This document shows, piece by piece, positions 34,102 through 43,365 of a DNA stretch of 64,000 bases. Source of the stretch: Streptomyces sp. NBC_00683 (GTDB taxonomy: Bacteria; Actinomycetota; Actinomycetes; Streptomycetales; Streptomycetaceae); contig NZ_CP109013.1 of NCBI RefSeq assembly GCF_036226745.1, positions 7,564,001 through 7,628,000 of the forward strand, given 5' to 3'. The notes beneath the pieces were generated by a model. It had not been told where the DNA came from. It was given only the letters and a program-made list of their open reading frames with translations, and did no database searches. The translations under genes and the position numbers were made by a program. Every line of letters begins with the position of its first letter. The first letter of the stretch is position 1.

Positions 34102-34150
34102 CGCACGCCGCACGCCGCACGCCGCACGCCGCACGCCGCACGCCGCGTGC
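34102..34150. repeat. Tandem 7-bp repeats (CGCACGC)
   Basis: Six perfect head-to-tail copies of CGCACGC (34102-34143) followed by one variant CGCGTGC, between the toxin stop and the end of the convergent methyltransferase gene. Confidence 0.9.
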
Positions 34151-34220
34151 CCGAGCCCGTCGCGGCGCGCACCCGATTCCACGGCCGGAACCCTCCGTCC
34201 ACGGCCGCGCGCCGCGTCTC

Positions 34221-34913
34221 TCAGTCCACGGCCATGGGGCGCCGGGCCACCCCGAGCACGCAGGGTGAGGACGGCAGCTGCACACCCCGTTCCGGGATCC
34301 GCAGCCTGCGGTACGTCCCCAGCTCGAAGCCGGCTGCCTCGATCGCCGCAAGGGTGTCCCGCGCCGTGTGACAGCCACCGAAGAGCAGCGGCCAGACGGT
34401 GCGGTCCACCGCGCGCTGGGCGGTCGCCAGCGCCCGTCCGGACGCCAGCGTGTGCTCGAAGAAGCGCAGTTCACCGCCCGGCCGCAGCACCCGTTTGATC
34501 TCACCGAGGGCCCGGGGCAGGTCCCGGACGGTGCACAGGACGAGCGAGGCCACGGCCGCGTCGAAGGCCTCGCTCTTGACCGGCAGGGCCTCGGCCGTGC
34601 CCGGCACCACATCGACCGGGACCTCCGCACGCAGGCCGGCGCCGGCCGCCAGCTGGCGCAGGCTGCGCTCGGGTTCGATCGCCACCACCTCGGAGACGGC
34701 CCCGGGATAGTGCGCGAAGTTGAGGCCGTTGCCCGCGCCGATCTCGATGACCCGGCCCGAGAGCCCGGACAGGAGCTCCTCGCGGTGGGCGGCGATGCCG
34801 CCCTTCAGATCGGCGGTCACGCTCATCCGGGCGTAGAACCGGGCGAAGACCGGGTGGTGCACCGCGTCCCGTGGAATCTTCGTGCTGCGCAGGTGCGTGA
34901 CGGACCTCGGCAT
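34221..34913 (-). CDS. Class I SAM-dependent methyltransferase (UbiE/Methyltransf_11 type)
   Basis: A 230-residue methyltransferase. The SAM-binding motif I is VIEIGAGNGLNFAHYP near residue 54, the acidic end of strand 2 is VVAIEPE near 77, and motif II/III is FDAAVASLVLCTV near 117 with RVLRPGGELRFFEH near 141. The C-terminal part has CHTARDTLAAIEAAGF, a pattern found in thiol or small-molecule methyltransferases related to UbiE. The substrate is unknown. It lies 65 bp downstream of bioD's end on the same strand, but nothing suggests a biotin role; it is not the BioC type. The start is ATG 34913. Confidence 0.87.
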   Translation of the reverse strand: MPRSVTHLRSTKIPRDAVHHPVFARFYARMSVTADLKGGIAAHREELLSGLSGRVIEIGAGNGLNFAHYPGAVSEVVAIEPERSLRQLAAGAGLRAEVPVDVVPGTAEALPVKSEAFDAAVASLVLCTVRDLPRALGEIKRVLRPGGELRFFEHTLASGRALATAQRAVDRTVWPLLFGGCHTARDTLAAIEAAGFELGTYRRLRIPERGVQLPSSPCVLGVARRPMAVD

Positions 34914-34978
34914 GACGGGCCTCCTCGAGGGCAGGTACGGCTACCTCGATTCTCCCCCGTGCGGGCCCGCTCAGCCGT

Positions 34979-35668
34979 TCAACGGCCGTACCCGTCACCG
35001 CCGAGCTCCGGTGCCAGCCAACTCGCGGCCCGCGCACGGAAGTCGGCCGGAGGCAGCGATCCCGCCCCGGCCGGGACCGCGCCGAGCAGCGGGGCGCCCG
35101 CCGCGACCGGAAGGTCGTCGAGATTGCAGCGGGCGGCGAGATCCGGTTCGAGCGGCATGCTGCCCACCACCACGCCCAGGCACTCGATGCCGCGCGCCCG
35201 AAGCGCCTCGGCCGTGAGCGCGGTGGCGTTCAGGGTTCCCAGGCCCGCGGGTGTCACGATCAGCACGGGCGCCGCCATCAGGCGTGCGGCGTCCGCCAGA
35301 GTGGCACCCTCGTCGTCGAACCGGACCAGCAGTCCGCCCGCACCCTCGACGAGCACCAGATCGTGCTCCGTCGCCAGTTTCTGGGCGGCCTCGGCCACTT
35401 CGTACGGGCGTACGGGCGCCATGCCGGCGCGGCGCGCGGCCGTCGCCGGGGCCAGCGGCTCCGGGAAACGTGCCAGTTCGACCGCAGTCACATGGGCGCC
35501 CGCCAGCCGTGCCACCTCCGCGGCGTCCCCGGGCTCGCCGGGGGCCAGCCCGGTCTGGGCCGGCTTGAGCACCGCGACCCGGCGGCCCCGGAAGGCCGCG
35601 GCCACCGCGGCTGTCACGACCGTCTTGCCGATCTCCGTGCCCGTACCCGACACCACCAGAATCGTCAT
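34979..35668 (-). CDS. bioD: Dethiobiotin synthetase
   Basis: A 229-residue ATP-dependent carboxylase that closes the ureido ring: DAPA plus CO2 gives dethiobiotin. The P-loop GTGTEIGKTVV is near residue 9, the substrate lysine sits in VLKPAQTG near 35, and VEGAGGLLV near 110 is the family signature. ATG at 35668 was chosen because it is 1 bp past the bioA stop (tight coupling) and gives the normal N-terminus MTILVVSGTGTEIG. Last of bioB-bioA-bioD. Confidence 0.95.
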   Translation of the reverse strand: MTILVVSGTGTEIGKTVVTAAVAAAFRGRRVAVLKPAQTGLAPGEPGDAAEVARLAGAHVTAVELARFPEPLAPATAARRAGMAPVRPYEVAEAAQKLATEHDLVLVEGAGGLLVRFDDEGATLADAARLMAAPVLIVTPAGLGTLNATALTAEALRARGIECLGVVVGSMPLEPDLAARCNLDDLPVAAGAPLLGAVPAGAGSLPPADFRARAASWLAPELGGDGYGR

Positions 35669-35669
35669 G

Positions 35670-36974
35670 TCACCCTTCCCGCGCTGCCGCGCACACGGCC
35701 CGGCAGATCCGTGCCACATCGTCGTCGCCCGTCACATAGGGCGGCATGGTGTACACGAGGTCGCGGAACGGCCGCAGCCAGACGCCCTCGCGGACCGCGG
35801 CACGCGTCGCGGCCGCCATGTCCACCTCGTGATCGAGCTGTACCACTCCGATCGCGCCCAGCACCCGTACGTCCAGGACCCCCGGCAGCCCGGAGGCCTC
35901 CGCGAGGCCGTCGCGCAGTCCCGCGCCGATCCGCTTCACCTCCTGCTCCCAGTCCTGGCCCAGCAGCAGGTCGATGGACGCGGAGGCGACCGCCGTGGCG
36001 AGCGGGTTGCCCATGAACGTCGGCCCGTGCGCCAGCACCGGCACGTCCCCGCTCGAGATGCCCTCCGCCACCCGTGAGGTGCACAGCGTCGCGGCCAGCG
36101 TCAGATAGCCGCCGGTCAGAGCCTTGCCGACACACATGACATCGGGGGAGACCCCGGCGTGCCCGGCTGCGAACAACTGCCCCGTGCGGCCGAATCCCGT
36201 CGCGATCTCGTCGAACACGAGCAGTACGTCGTTCTCGTCGCACGCCTCGCGGAGCACCCGCAGGTACGCGGGCGAGTGGAACCGCATCCCGCCGGCACCC
36301 TGCACCACCGGTTCCACGATCACCGCGGCCAGTTCATCGGCGTGGTCCGCGACGGTCTCCCGCAGATGACGCACGTAGGCCTCGTCCGGCTCGGCGTCGA
36401 AGCCGTCCGGCGGAGCGTCCGCGAAGATCTGGCGCGGGAGGGCCCCCGACCACAGTTCGTGCATCCCGCCCTCGGGATCGCACACCGACATCGGCTGCCA
36501 GGTGTCCCCGTGATAGCCCCCGCGCCATGTCAGCAGCCGGTGTTTGGCGGGCCGGCCGGCCGAGCGCCAGTACTGCAGGCACATCTTCACCGCGACCTCG
36601 ACCGAGACCGATCCGGAGTCGGCGAGGAAGACGTGCCGCAGCGGCTCCGGAGTGATCTCCACCAGCCGGGTGGCCAGCCGGACGGCGGGCTCGTGGGTGA
36701 GCCCGCCGAACATCACATGGCTCATCCGGTCCAGCTGGCCGCGTGCGGCCTCGTTGAGAACCGGATGGTTGTAGCCGTGTACCGCCGACCACCAGGAGGA
36801 CATACCGTCCACCAGCTCGCGGTGCCCCTCAGCGGGCTCCGCGAGCCGGAGCCGTACACCTGACGCGGACTCCACGACCAGCGGCTCCTGACGGCCCGGC
36901 ATCGGGCCGTAGGGATGCCAGACGTGGGCACGGTCCAGGGCTCGCAGCCGGCTGGGCGTGAGCGGTTCAGGCAT
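35670..36974 (-). CDS. bioA: DAPA aminotransferase (adenosylmethionine-8-amino-7-oxononanoate)
   Basis: A 434-residue class-III PLP aminotransferase that converts KAPA to DAPA using SAM as amino donor. Seen are [10 protein letters not shown] near residue 17, the diagnostic HPYGP element of BioA, and [11 protein letters not shown] near 61. [14 protein letters not shown] precedes the PLP Lys in [11 protein letters not shown] near 278, and [11 protein letters not shown] near 312. The start is ATG 36974, overlapping the bioB end by 8 bp. It is the middle gene of the bioBAD operon. Confidence 0.96.
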   Translation of the reverse strand: MPEPLTPSRLRALDRAHVWHPYGPMPGRQEPLVVESASGVRLRLAEPAEGHRELVDGMSSWWSAVHGYNHPVLNEAARGQLDRMSHVMFGGLTHEPAVRLATRLVEITPEPLRHVFLADSGSVSVEVAVKMCLQYWRSAGRPAKHRLLTWRGGYHGDTWQPMSVCDPEGGMHELWSGALPRQIFADAPPDGFDAEPDEAYVRHLRETVADHADELAAVIVEPVVQGAGGMRFHSPAYLRVLREACDENDVLLVFDEIATGFGRTGQLFAAGHAGVSPDVMCVGKALTGGYLTLAATLCTSRVAEGISSGDVPVLAHGPTFMGNPLATAVASASIDLLLGQDWEQEVKRIGAGLRDGLAEASGLPGVLDVRVLGAIGVVQLDHEVDMAAATRAAVREGVWLRPFRDLVYTMPPYVTGDDDVARICRAVCAAAREG

Positions 36975-38130
36975 TGGGCGCGAGGTCCGTACCGGCACCG
37001 CGGCGGCGGACCGCCACCAGATCCGTTCGCGCCGCCGGGACCTCGGCGTCGTCCGCGGCCGCCTCGGGGGCGTCACCGCAGGGTGCACAGCCGCCGTCGT
37101 GCGAACCGCAGCCGCCGCCCGCCTGGACGCGGTGCTCGGGAAGGGTCGTCGTGCCCGCCCCCTCCACCTCGAAACCGGCGTCCGCGATCATGTCGAGGTC
37201 GGTCTGGCCGGACTGGCCCTCACTGGTCAGGTAGTCACCCAGGAAGATCGAGTTGACCAGGTTCAGGGCGAGCGGCTGCATCGAGCGCAGATGGACCTCG
37301 CGTCCGCCCGCGAGACGTACCTCCACGTCCGGGCAGACGAACCGGACCATCGCCAGAATGCGCAGGCACCGCTGAGGGGTGAGGTGCCAGTCCTTGGCGA
37401 GCGGGGTCCCCTCCATCGGAATCAGGAAGTTCACCGGCACCGAGTCCGGGTTGAGCTCGCGCAGCGAGAAGACGACGTCCACCAGGTCGGCGTCGGTCTC
37501 GCCCATGCCCGCGATCAGCCCGGAGCACGCCGAAAGGCCGGCGGCCTGGGCCTGCTGCACGGTATCCACCCGGTCGGCGTACGTGTGGGTCGTCGTGATG
37601 TCGCCGTACGTACCCTCCGAGGTGTTGAGGTTGTGGTTGTACGCATCGGCGCCCGCGGACCTGAGACGGTCCGCCTGGCCCTCGGACAGCAGACCGAGGC
37701 AGGCGCACACCTCGACGTCCTCGTGCTGCTCCTTGATGGCCTCGATGGTCTTCGACACCCGGTCGACGTCCCGGTCCGTCGGTCCGCGGCCGCTCGCCAC
37801 CAGGCACACGCGCTTCGCGCCACCGGCCACTCCGGCGGTCGCGGCCTTCGTCGCCTCGTCCGGCTTGAGCCAGGTGTACTTGAGGATCTCCGCCTTGGAT
37901 CCCAGCCGCTGCGAGCAGTACGAGCAGTCCTCGGGGCAGAGCCCGGACTTGAGGTTGACCAGATAGTTCAGTTTCACGCGTCGCCCGAACCACTGGCGGC
38001 GCACCTTTCCGGCCGCGGCCACCACGTCGAGCAGTTCGTCGTCGGAGGTCGCCAGTACGGCGAGCGCTTCTTCACGGGTCGGCAGTTCGCGCCGCAGCCC
38101 CTTGTCCACCAGCGTGTTCAGCAGGTCCAT
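36967..38130 (-). CDS. bioB: Biotin synthase
   Basis: A 387-residue radical-SAM enzyme inserting sulfur into dethiobiotin. The [4Fe-4S] ligands are in [10 protein letters not shown] near residue 65. The usual auxiliary-cluster ligands are also present: Cys in RVCLVASG, Cys in VCACLGLL, Cys in [12 protein letters not shown] and Arg in LAGGREVHL. The C-terminus extends about 50 residues past the catalytic domain and contains a Cys-rich patch ([15 protein letters not shown]), absent from the 346-residue E. coli enzyme. ATG 38130 was chosen; earlier in-frame codons would lie in the bioF promoter region. First gene of bioBAD, divergent from bioF. Confidence 0.96.
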   Translation of the reverse strand: MDLLNTLVDKGLRRELPTREEALAVLATSDDELLDVVAAAGKVRRQWFGRRVKLNYLVNLKSGLCPEDCSYCSQRLGSKAEILKYTWLKPDEATKAATAGVAGGAKRVCLVASGRGPTDRDVDRVSKTIEAIKEQHEDVEVCACLGLLSEGQADRLRSAGADAYNHNLNTSEGTYGDITTTHTYADRVDTVQQAQAAGLSACSGLIAGMGETDADLVDVVFSLRELNPDSVPVNFLIPMEGTPLAKDWHLTPQRCLRILAMVRFVCPDVEVRLAGGREVHLRSMQPLALNLVNSIFLGDYLTSEGQSGQTDLDMIADAGFEVEGAGTTTLPEHRVQAGGGCGSHDGGCAPCGDAPEAAADDAEVPAARTDLVAVRRRGAGTDLAPNA

Positions 38131-38273
38131 GGACCTGATCCTTACGTACGGCACGGCCTCCGGCCAAGGAGGAACCGGACAGGAGAGGCGGCCAAGGGTG
38201 TGTGTATTGCCACATCCTGACCTGCTGCGCACCGGGCTAGGGTCTGTGAGCTGCCTACAAAAGGGACCCTCCC
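38131..38273. promoter_or_regulatory. Divergent bioB/bioF promoter region
   Basis: A 143-bp gap drives bioBAD to one side and bioF to the other. A TAGGGT sequence near 38239 with CTGACC about 15 bp before it is a plausible bioF promoter. I saw no BioQ-like or BirA-like palindrome, so regulation is not shown. Confidence 0.45.
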
Positions 38274-39422
38274 ATGCCCTTCGCCCCGTTCGACTGGATC
38301 GATGACGAGGCCCGTCGCCGTGCCGCCGCCGGACTCGTCCGGACCCTGCGCCCCCGGCCGGCCGAAGCGGAACTGCTGGACCTCGCGAGCAACGACTACC
38401 TCGGCCTCACCCGGCACCCCGAAGTCACCGCTGCGGCGGCGGACGCGGCCCGGCGCTGGGGCGCCGGCGCCACGGGCTCACGGCTGGTCACCGGGTCCAC
38501 CGCGCTGCACGCCGAACTCGAACGCGAGCTCGCGGACTTCTGCGGGTTCGAAGCCGCCCTGGTGCTCTCGTCCGGGTATGCGGCCAACCTCGCCGCCCTC
38601 ACCGCACTCACCGGACACGGCTCGCTGATCGTGTCCGACGCGGGCAACCACGCCTCGATCGTCGACGGGTGCAGGCTCTCGCGGGCCGCCACGGCGGTCG
38701 TGCCGCACGCGGACCCCGACGCCGTGCGCAAAGCGCTCCAGGCGCACGACGGACGTGCGCTGACCGTCTCGGACTCCGTCTTCTCGGTGGACGGCGATGC
38801 CGCGCCGCTGGCGGAGCTCGCCGATGTCTGCCGCGCCGAGGGCGCGGCACTGCTCGTGGACGACGCGCACGGCCTGGGCGTGCTGGGCGAGGGCGGACGC
38901 GGAGCGCTCGCCGCCGCCGGGCTGGCGGGCGGCGAAGGCATCGTCGCCACGCTCACCCTCTCCAAATCCCTGGGCAGCCAGGGCGGTGCGGTCCTCGGCC
39001 CCGCCCGGGTCATCGACCATCTGGTCAACACGGCCCGTACGTTCATCTTCGACACCGGTCTCGCGCCGGCGGCGGCAGGAGCGGCCCTGGGCGCTCTCCG
39101 GCTGCTCCGCCGCGAACCGGAACGGGCGGACAGGGCCCGCGAGGTCGCCCTCGACCTCTACGGGCGGCTGACCGCGGCAGGTCTGACAGCGGTACGCCCC
39201 GACGCGGCGGTCGTCTCCGTCCGCGCGCCGTCCGCGGAGGCGGCGGTGCGCTGGGCGGCGGACTGCCGCACGGCCGGACTCGCGGTCGGGTGCTTCCGGC
39301 CGCCGTCGGTGCCGGACGGGATCTCCAGGCTGCGGCTGACCGCACGGGCGGACCTGAGCCGTGAGCAGATCGCGACCGCGGTGGCCACGATCGTGGCATC
39401 GGCACCCTCGCAGGTCAGCTGA
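38274..39422 (+). CDS. bioF: 8-amino-7-oxononanoate synthase
   Basis: A 382-residue PLP enzyme of the alpha-oxoamine synthase family that condenses pimeloyl-ACP/CoA with L-alanine to [15 protein letters not shown] is near residue 40, [16 protein letters not shown] near 67, and the PLP-binding Lys in [11 protein letters not shown] near 230. The Asp that contacts PLP is in [13 protein letters not shown] near 198. The start is ATG 38274. The gene is divergent from bioBAD, and its stop overlaps the convergent DUF397 gene by 8 bp. With bioBAD the late biotin pathway is complete; the pimelate-forming steps are not in this window. Confidence 0.96.
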   Translation: MPFAPFDWIDDEARRRAAAGLVRTLRPRPAEAELLDLASNDYLGLTRHPEVTAAAADAARRWGAGATGSRLVTGSTALHAELERELADFCGFEAALVLSSGYAANLAALTALTGHGSLIVSDAGNHASIVDGCRLSRAATAVVPHADPDAVRKALQAHDGRALTVSDSVFSVDGDAAPLAELADVCRAEGAALLVDDAHGLGVLGEGGRGALAAAGLAGGEGIVATLTLSKSLGSQGGAVLGPARVIDHLVNTARTFIFDTGLAPAAAGAALGALRLLRREPERADRAREVALDLYGRLTAAGLTAVRPDAAVVSVRAPSAEAAVRWAADCRTAGLAVGCFRPPSVPDGISRLRLTARADLSREQIATAVATIVASAPSQVS

Positions 39423-39633
39423 CCCGGCGGTCACCCAGCCCGGCGACGAAGGAGGTCCAGGCCGTCGCCGAGAAGCGCAGCGGCGGCAGGTCCACGTCCT
39501 TGGAGTCGCGTACGGCGAGATGCTCGTCGCCGAGCCGGGCTGCTTCCACGCAGTTGTTCATCCCGGTGCTGCGGCTGCTGCGGCGCCACCGCAGTTGGTG
39601 CTGTTCGAGACGGTGTGCGAGACGGTCGGACAT
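39415..39633 (-). CDS. DUF397 small protein
   Basis: A 72-residue DUF397 protein with the family core W-R-R-S-S-x-S (RWRRSSRSTGMNNCVEAA) and VRDSKDVDLPPLRFSATAWTSF. In Streptomyces these small proteins almost always sit beside an XRE/DUF5753 regulator and act with it, probably as antagonist. Here the regulator gene ends 31 bp upstream on the same strand. The start is ATG 39633. It overlaps the end of bioF by 8 bp tail to tail. Confidence 0.92.
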   Translation of the reverse strand: MSDRLAHRLEQHQLRWRRSSRSTGMNNCVEAARLGDEHLAVRDSKDVDLPPLRFSATAWTSFVAGLGDRRVS

Positions 39634-39664
39634 CGTGCCCCCCTCGGGCAGTCTGTAGGTCCGG

Positions 39665-40522
39665 TCAATCGCCGCGGCTGACTGCGGCGATGAGGTCCAG
39701 CGATCGCTCCGGCGACAGTGCGTGAGCCTGCATCGTGCGGAAGGCCGAGCTGTACGCCTCAAGGTCTTCTCTCCGCTCCAGATAGAGACTACTCGTCAAA
39801 TGGTCAAGAACGACCACATCCAGATCAGAAATGTTCGGAAAGGAGAAGATAACGAAAGGCCCCGTGAGGCCGATGTAGCTGCCGGCCTCGAACGGCAGTA
39901 ACTGCAGTTGCACGTGGGGTAGTTGAGCTGCATGTGTCAGATGGTCGAGCTGTTCCCTCATCACCTGGGGGCCGCCGACTCCGCGCCGCAGCACGGCTTC
40001 GTCGAGCACGACGCTCAACTGCAGCGGGCGCTGCGCGTACAGCACCCCCTGGCGGGCGAGCCGGACCTCGACCAGGGAGTCCAGCTGTCCGGGCGGCAGT
40101 CCGTCCAGCGAGGACCGGGTCACCGCCCGTGCGTAGTCCGCGGTCTGGAGCAGCCCCGGGACCACCGAGGTCTCCAGTGTGCGGGCGGCTCCGGCCTGGG
40201 ACTCCAGGCTGATGAAGTCGCGGTACTGGGGCGGGATGAGGCCCCGGTAGGCGTGCCACCACCCGGTGCCCCCGCCGCCCGCCGAGCCCGCGAGCGCCTC
40301 CAGGAGGGACCGGAGGTGGACGTCGTCCACGTCGTAGGCGTCCAGCAACCGGGTCACATCGCCGGGAGTCACTCCGCTGGCACCCGTCTCGATCCGGCTC
40401 ACCTTCGACTGGTGCCAGCCCAGCAGACGGGCTGCCTCCCGGCTCGTCAGTCCCGTGGTGTGGCGCAGACTCCGCAGCTCCTCCCCGAGCTTGCGTCGGC
40501 GTACCGCTGGGCCGTGCCGCAT
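39665..40522 (-). CDS. XRE-family regulator with DUF5753
   Basis: A 285-residue DNA-binding protein. The helix-turn-helix at about residues 10-65 (LRHTTGLTSREAARLLGWHQSKVSRIE) is followed by the DUF5753 domain (ISLESQAGAARTLETSVVPGLLQTADYA near residue 100). This is the WhiJ/AbaA type of regulator paired with DUF397 proteins that influence development and antibiotic production in Streptomyces. The DUF397 partner follows after 31 bp, and a divergent anti-sigma-like ATPase gene completes the usual trio. The A/T-rich palindrome at 40636 in the shared promoter region is a candidate binding site. Confidence 0.92.
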   Translation of the reverse strand: MRHGPAVRRRKLGEELRSLRHTTGLTSREAARLLGWHQSKVSRIETGASGVTPGDVTRLLDAYDVDDVHLRSLLEALAGSAGGGGTGWWHAYRGLIPPQYRDFISLESQAGAARTLETSVVPGLLQTADYARAVTRSSLDGLPPGQLDSLVEVRLARQGVLYAQRPLQLSVVLDEAVLRRGVGGPQVMREQLDHLTHAAQLPHVQLQLLPFEAGSYIGLTGPFVIFSFPNISDLDVVVLDHLTSSLYLERREDLEAYSSAFRTMQAHALSPERSLDLIAAVSRGD

Positions 40523-40635
40523 GCCGGCCTCCTTCCGCTCGGCGGGGAGCCGGCCCGTACCGGGTTCGGCTCGGAAGGGGGCCAGTGTTGCGCCCGTATA
40601 CGGCTTCCGGGGCAGAGTTCACCGTATTGGGCGAC

Positions 40636-40651
40636 AGATATATGCATATCT
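40636..40651. promoter_or_regulatory. A/T-rich palindrome between XRE and ATPase genes
   Basis: AGATAT and ATATCT around a 4-nt centre, a perfect inverted repeat and one of the few A/T-rich spots in the window. It lies 114 bp before the XRE start and 104 bp before the ATPase start, so it may be the operator of the XRE regulator. Confidence 0.5.
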
Positions 40652-40754
40652 TGATGGATTGCCGTTACAGAGGGCGGCATCAGTGGCAATCTGGCGCGAA
40701 GCACAATCCAGGCCGATCGCAGGTCGGTCAGGGCGGGAAAGGGACGGCGTCGCC

Positions 40755-41186
40755 ATGGCAGACCATCAAGAAGCAACCGTCACTCTGCCGAGCGACCCGG
40801 TCTCGGTCTCCAGGGCCCGGAGGTACGTGGCCGGCGTTCTCGCCGGCTGGGGCCTCCCCGACGGGACCGACGCCGCCGACACGATCCGGCTGATCGTCTC
40901 GGAGCTCGCCACCAACGCCGTCCAGCACACCTTCGGGCAGTCGCCCACCTTCACGGTGGATCTCCGCCTCGACCGGGACGTCGAGCTGTATCTGGGAGTG
41001 ACGGACAGTCACCCCCGCTGGCCCCAACGGCTGCCCGCCGCCGTCCAGCAGGACAACGGGCGCGGGATGGTGATCATCAGGGCCCTCGCCAAGGAATGCG
41101 GCGGCCGGCTGAGCGTCAGCCCCACCCCGGACGGTGGCAAGACCGTGTCGATCGCCCTTCCCTGGGTCGTGCCCGCCCAGGCCTGA
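40755..41186 (+). CDS. Anti-sigma-like ATP-binding protein (RsbW-type HATPase)
   Basis: A 143-residue single-domain GHKL ATPase like RsbW/SpoIIAB-type anti-sigma kinases. The N-box is in LIVSELATNAVQHTF near residue 60 and the G-box region in NGRGMVIIRALAKECGGRL near 103. Streptomyces have dozens of these; most have no known partner. Its neighbours are the XRE/DUF397 pair, transcribed divergently. No sigma factor or anti-anti-sigma gene is adjacent. ATG at 40755 was chosen over upstream in-frame codons that would overlap the XRE promoter. Confidence 0.9.
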   Translation: MADHQEATVTLPSDPVSVSRARRYVAGVLAGWGLPDGTDAADTIRLIVSELATNAVQHTFGQSPTFTVDLRLDRDVELYLGVTDSHPRWPQRLPAAVQQDNGRGMVIIRALAKECGGRLSVSPTPDGGKTVSIALPWVVPAQA

Positions 41187-41188
41187 CG

Positions 41189-42106
41189 TCACCGCGCCCC
41201 CGTGGCGCGGCCGAAGCCGCTGCGCAGCAGAGCCCTGAGTGTCGCCGCCGCGGCCGTCGACCGGTCGCCGCGGTGCACCACGGAGATCGTCCGGCGGAAG
41301 GCGGAGGGTTCGAGGCGCCGCACGGCGAGCGGTGTCGGGGACATCGAAGCGACCATCTCGGGCACGACGGCCACGCCGACACCCGCACTGACCAGTGCGC
41401 ACACCAGCGCGTAACCGGGGGACTCGCACACCACGGCAGGAGTGGCCCCCGCGTCGGCCAGCGCACGCTCCACCCCCTGCCGGGGTGGATGCGCCGGTGC
41501 GCTGCTGATCAGCGGACGGCCCGCCAGCTCGGCCACCGGGAGCCGGCCGCTGCCCTCGGACAGCGCCTGCCCCACGGCCGTGATCAGTACGAGCTCCTCG
41601 ACCAGCAGAGGCTCGGCGGACACCCCGGAGGGCAGCGGATCGGCGACAGCCGGTTCGTACGCATGGGTCAGCGCCAGATCCACGTCGCCCGCGGCCACGG
41701 CTGCCACCCCGCCGGGCGGCTCGTAGTCCGTCACGGTGAGTTCCACGTCCGGGTGGGCACGCCGGAACGCACTGAGCACCGGCGGCAGCAGGTGGATCCC
41801 GGCCGTGGTGAACGTCCCGACCCGCAGCCGTCCTCCCGACAGCCCCGCGAGCCGGGCCAGCTCGTGCCGTGCCTGGTCCATCTCGTCCAAGACCCGTCGG
41901 GCACGCCCGGCCAGCAGCTCGCCGGCAGCCGTCAGGCGCGCCCCGCGATGGTGGCGAACCAGAAGCGCGGCGCCGGCCTCCCGCTCCAGTTTCGCGAGCT
42001 GCTGGGACAGGGCGGGCGCGGTGTAACCGAGCCTCGCGGCCGCCTTCGTGATCGAACCGGCCTCGGCGACCGCCACCAGTGCGGCCAGCCGCGTCGGATC
42101 GTACAT
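41189..42106 (-). CDS. LysR-family transcriptional regulator
   Basis: A 305-residue LysR regulator. The N-terminal winged helix is at residues 1-60 (LAALVAVAEAGSITKAAARLGYTAPALSQQLAKLE), followed by the periplasmic-binding-like effector domain. It starts at ATG 42106, 72 bp from a divergent LysE-type exporter gene, the classic LysG/LysE arrangement. It therefore probably activates that exporter in response to its substrate. Its stop lies 2 bp from the stop of the convergent ATPase gene. Confidence 0.93.
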   Translation of the reverse strand: MYDPTRLAALVAVAEAGSITKAAARLGYTAPALSQQLAKLEREAGAALLVRHHRGARLTAAGELLAGRARRVLDEMDQARHELARLAGLSGGRLRVGTFTTAGIHLLPPVLSAFRRAHPDVELTVTDYEPPGGVAAVAAGDVDLALTHAYEPAVADPLPSGVSAEPLLVEELVLITAVGQALSEGSGRLPVAELAGRPLISSAPAHPPRQGVERALADAGATPAVVCESPGYALVCALVSAGVGVAVVPEMVASMSPTPLAVRRLEPSAFRRTISVVHRGDRSTAAAATLRALLRSGFGRATGAR

Positions 42107-42178
42107 AAAGCATTCCTTTTGGCAGACCCAGAAGATTGCAAGTACACGCTAAAGGGCCGTCCGGGTCAGGGTGTACCC

Positions 42179-42817
42179 ATGGACGCACAACTGCTCGCTT
42201 TCATCCCGGTCGCCGCGGGAATGGTCGCCCTGCCCGGCGCGGACTTCACCGTGGTCGTACGCAACGCCCTCGCTTCGCGCCGGTCCGGCATGGCCGCGGC
42301 ACTGGGTGTCGCCGGGGGACTGCTCGTGCACACCGCGCTGGCCGTCGCCGGACTCGCGGCGGTGCTGGTGGCGATGCCCGTCCTGTTCCGCACCGTGCAG
42401 CTGCTCGGTGGTGCCTATGTGCTCTACCTGGGGGTGAGCGCCCTGTACGCGCTCAGGCGGCGGACCGCGGCGGGCGCCTCCGCTGCGGAGGAGGCGCCCG
42501 CCGCGAAGCTGGGGCCGGTACGGGCACTGCGTCAGGGCTTCCTGACGAACGCCCTGAACCCGAAGGCGCCTGTGCTCTTCCTGAGCCTGCTGCCCCAGTT
42601 CGTCCCCGAGGGGCAGCCGCCGCTTCCCAGGACCCTGCTGCTGGCGGCCGTGGTCGTGGTGCTGGCGCTCCTCTGGTTCCCGGCCGTGGCCCTGCTGGTG
42701 GACCGCCTCGGCCGTTGGCTGCGCCGGCCGCGTACCGCCCGCGCGATCGAGGGCGGCAGCGGCGCGGCTCTCACCGCGCTGGGGCTCGTGCTGGTGACCG
42801 GGCCGCTGCTGCACTGA
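42179..42817 (+). CDS. LysE-family amino-acid exporter
   Basis: A 212-residue membrane protein with six hydrophobic helices and the LysE/RhtB pattern: PGADFTVVVRNALASRRSG near residue 20, LGGAYVLYLGVSAL near 77, and QGFLTNALNPKAPVLFLSLLPQF near 122. It exports amino acids or related compounds across the membrane. The start is ATG 42179, divergent from the LysR gene that probably regulates it. The exported compound cannot be told from the sequence. Confidence 0.93.
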   Translation: MDAQLLAFIPVAAGMVALPGADFTVVVRNALASRRSGMAAALGVAGGLLVHTALAVAGLAAVLVAMPVLFRTVQLLGGAYVLYLGVSALYALRRRTAAGASAAEEAPAAKLGPVRALRQGFLTNALNPKAPVLFLSLLPQFVPEGQPPLPRTLLLAAVVVVLALLWFPAVALLVDRLGRWLRRPRTARAIEGGSGAALTALGLVLVTGPLLH

Positions 42818-42854
42818 CTCGGCGGGGCGGCCCCCGGCGGGACCGGCAGGAGCG

Positions 42855-42888
42855 GCTGACGGCGGTGTCAGCCGGGGCCGCCGTCAGC
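42855..42888. terminator. Bidirectional hairpin between LysE and NlpC/P60 genes
   Basis: A perfect 11-bp stem (GCTGACGGCGG with CCGCCGTCAGC) and 12-nt loop in the convergent gap. It includes the stop codon of the NlpC/P60 gene. Confidence 0.75.
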
Positions 42889-43354
42889 GGACCCGCCCGT
42901 ACCAGATGCTCTTCGACCAGATCCGTTCCAGCCGGACCACCGCCCCGGTCTTCGGCGAGTGCCAGATCTTGCCGCCGCCGGCGTAGATGCCCACGTGGTA
43001 GACACTCCGGCCCGCGTGGAAGAAGACCAGGTCGCCGCGGCGCCGTTGCGACGAGGAGATGTGACGGGTCTTGTTGTACTGCTGCTGGGCCGTGCGGGGG
43101 AGCTTCTTGCCCGCCTTCTTGAACGAGTAGAGCGTGAGGCCCGAACAGTCGAAGCGGTGGGGGCCGCTGGCGCCGTACCTGTAGGGCGAACCCTTCTTCG
43201 AGGCGGCGATGTCGAGCGCCCTCGTCGAATGGGCAGCGGCCTCGGCCTCGTTGACGAGGCCGGGGGCGAGCATGGTGGTGCCTACGGCGAATGTGAGAAC
43301 CGAGGCCGTACCGACCCGGGCGAAAAGAGACGGGACATGAACCTGCGCAGTCAT
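42884..43354 (-). CDS. NlpC/P60 cell-wall endopeptidase, secreted
   Basis: A 156-residue exported peptidase that cuts peptidoglycan peptide stems. A Sec signal (residues 1-40, ending NEAEAAAHS) precedes one NlpC/P60 domain. The catalytic Cys is in FDCSGLTLY near residue 69, His in YHVGIYAGGG near 121, and the third polar residue is probably His in IWHSPK near 132. No other wall-binding domain is present. ATG 43354 was chosen; the in-frame ATG upstream lies inside the riboswitch aptamer. Control is by a c-di-AMP riboswitch in the leader, as for several Streptomyces wall hydrolases. Confidence 0.93.
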   Translation of the reverse strand: MTAQVHVPSLFARVGTASVLTFAVGTTMLAPGLVNEAEAAAHSTRALDIAASKKGSPYRYGASGPHRFDCSGLTLYSFKKAGKKLPRTAQQQYNKTRHISSSQRRRGDLVFFHAGRSVYHVGIYAGGGKIWHSPKTGAVVRLERIWSKSIWYGRVR

Positions 43355-43365
43355 GCGCAACCCTT

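Noticed and set aside
34102..34150. CRISPR-like array
   Set aside because: The 7-bp units are head to tail with no spacers; the same holds for the repeats at 9744, 16739 and 23416.
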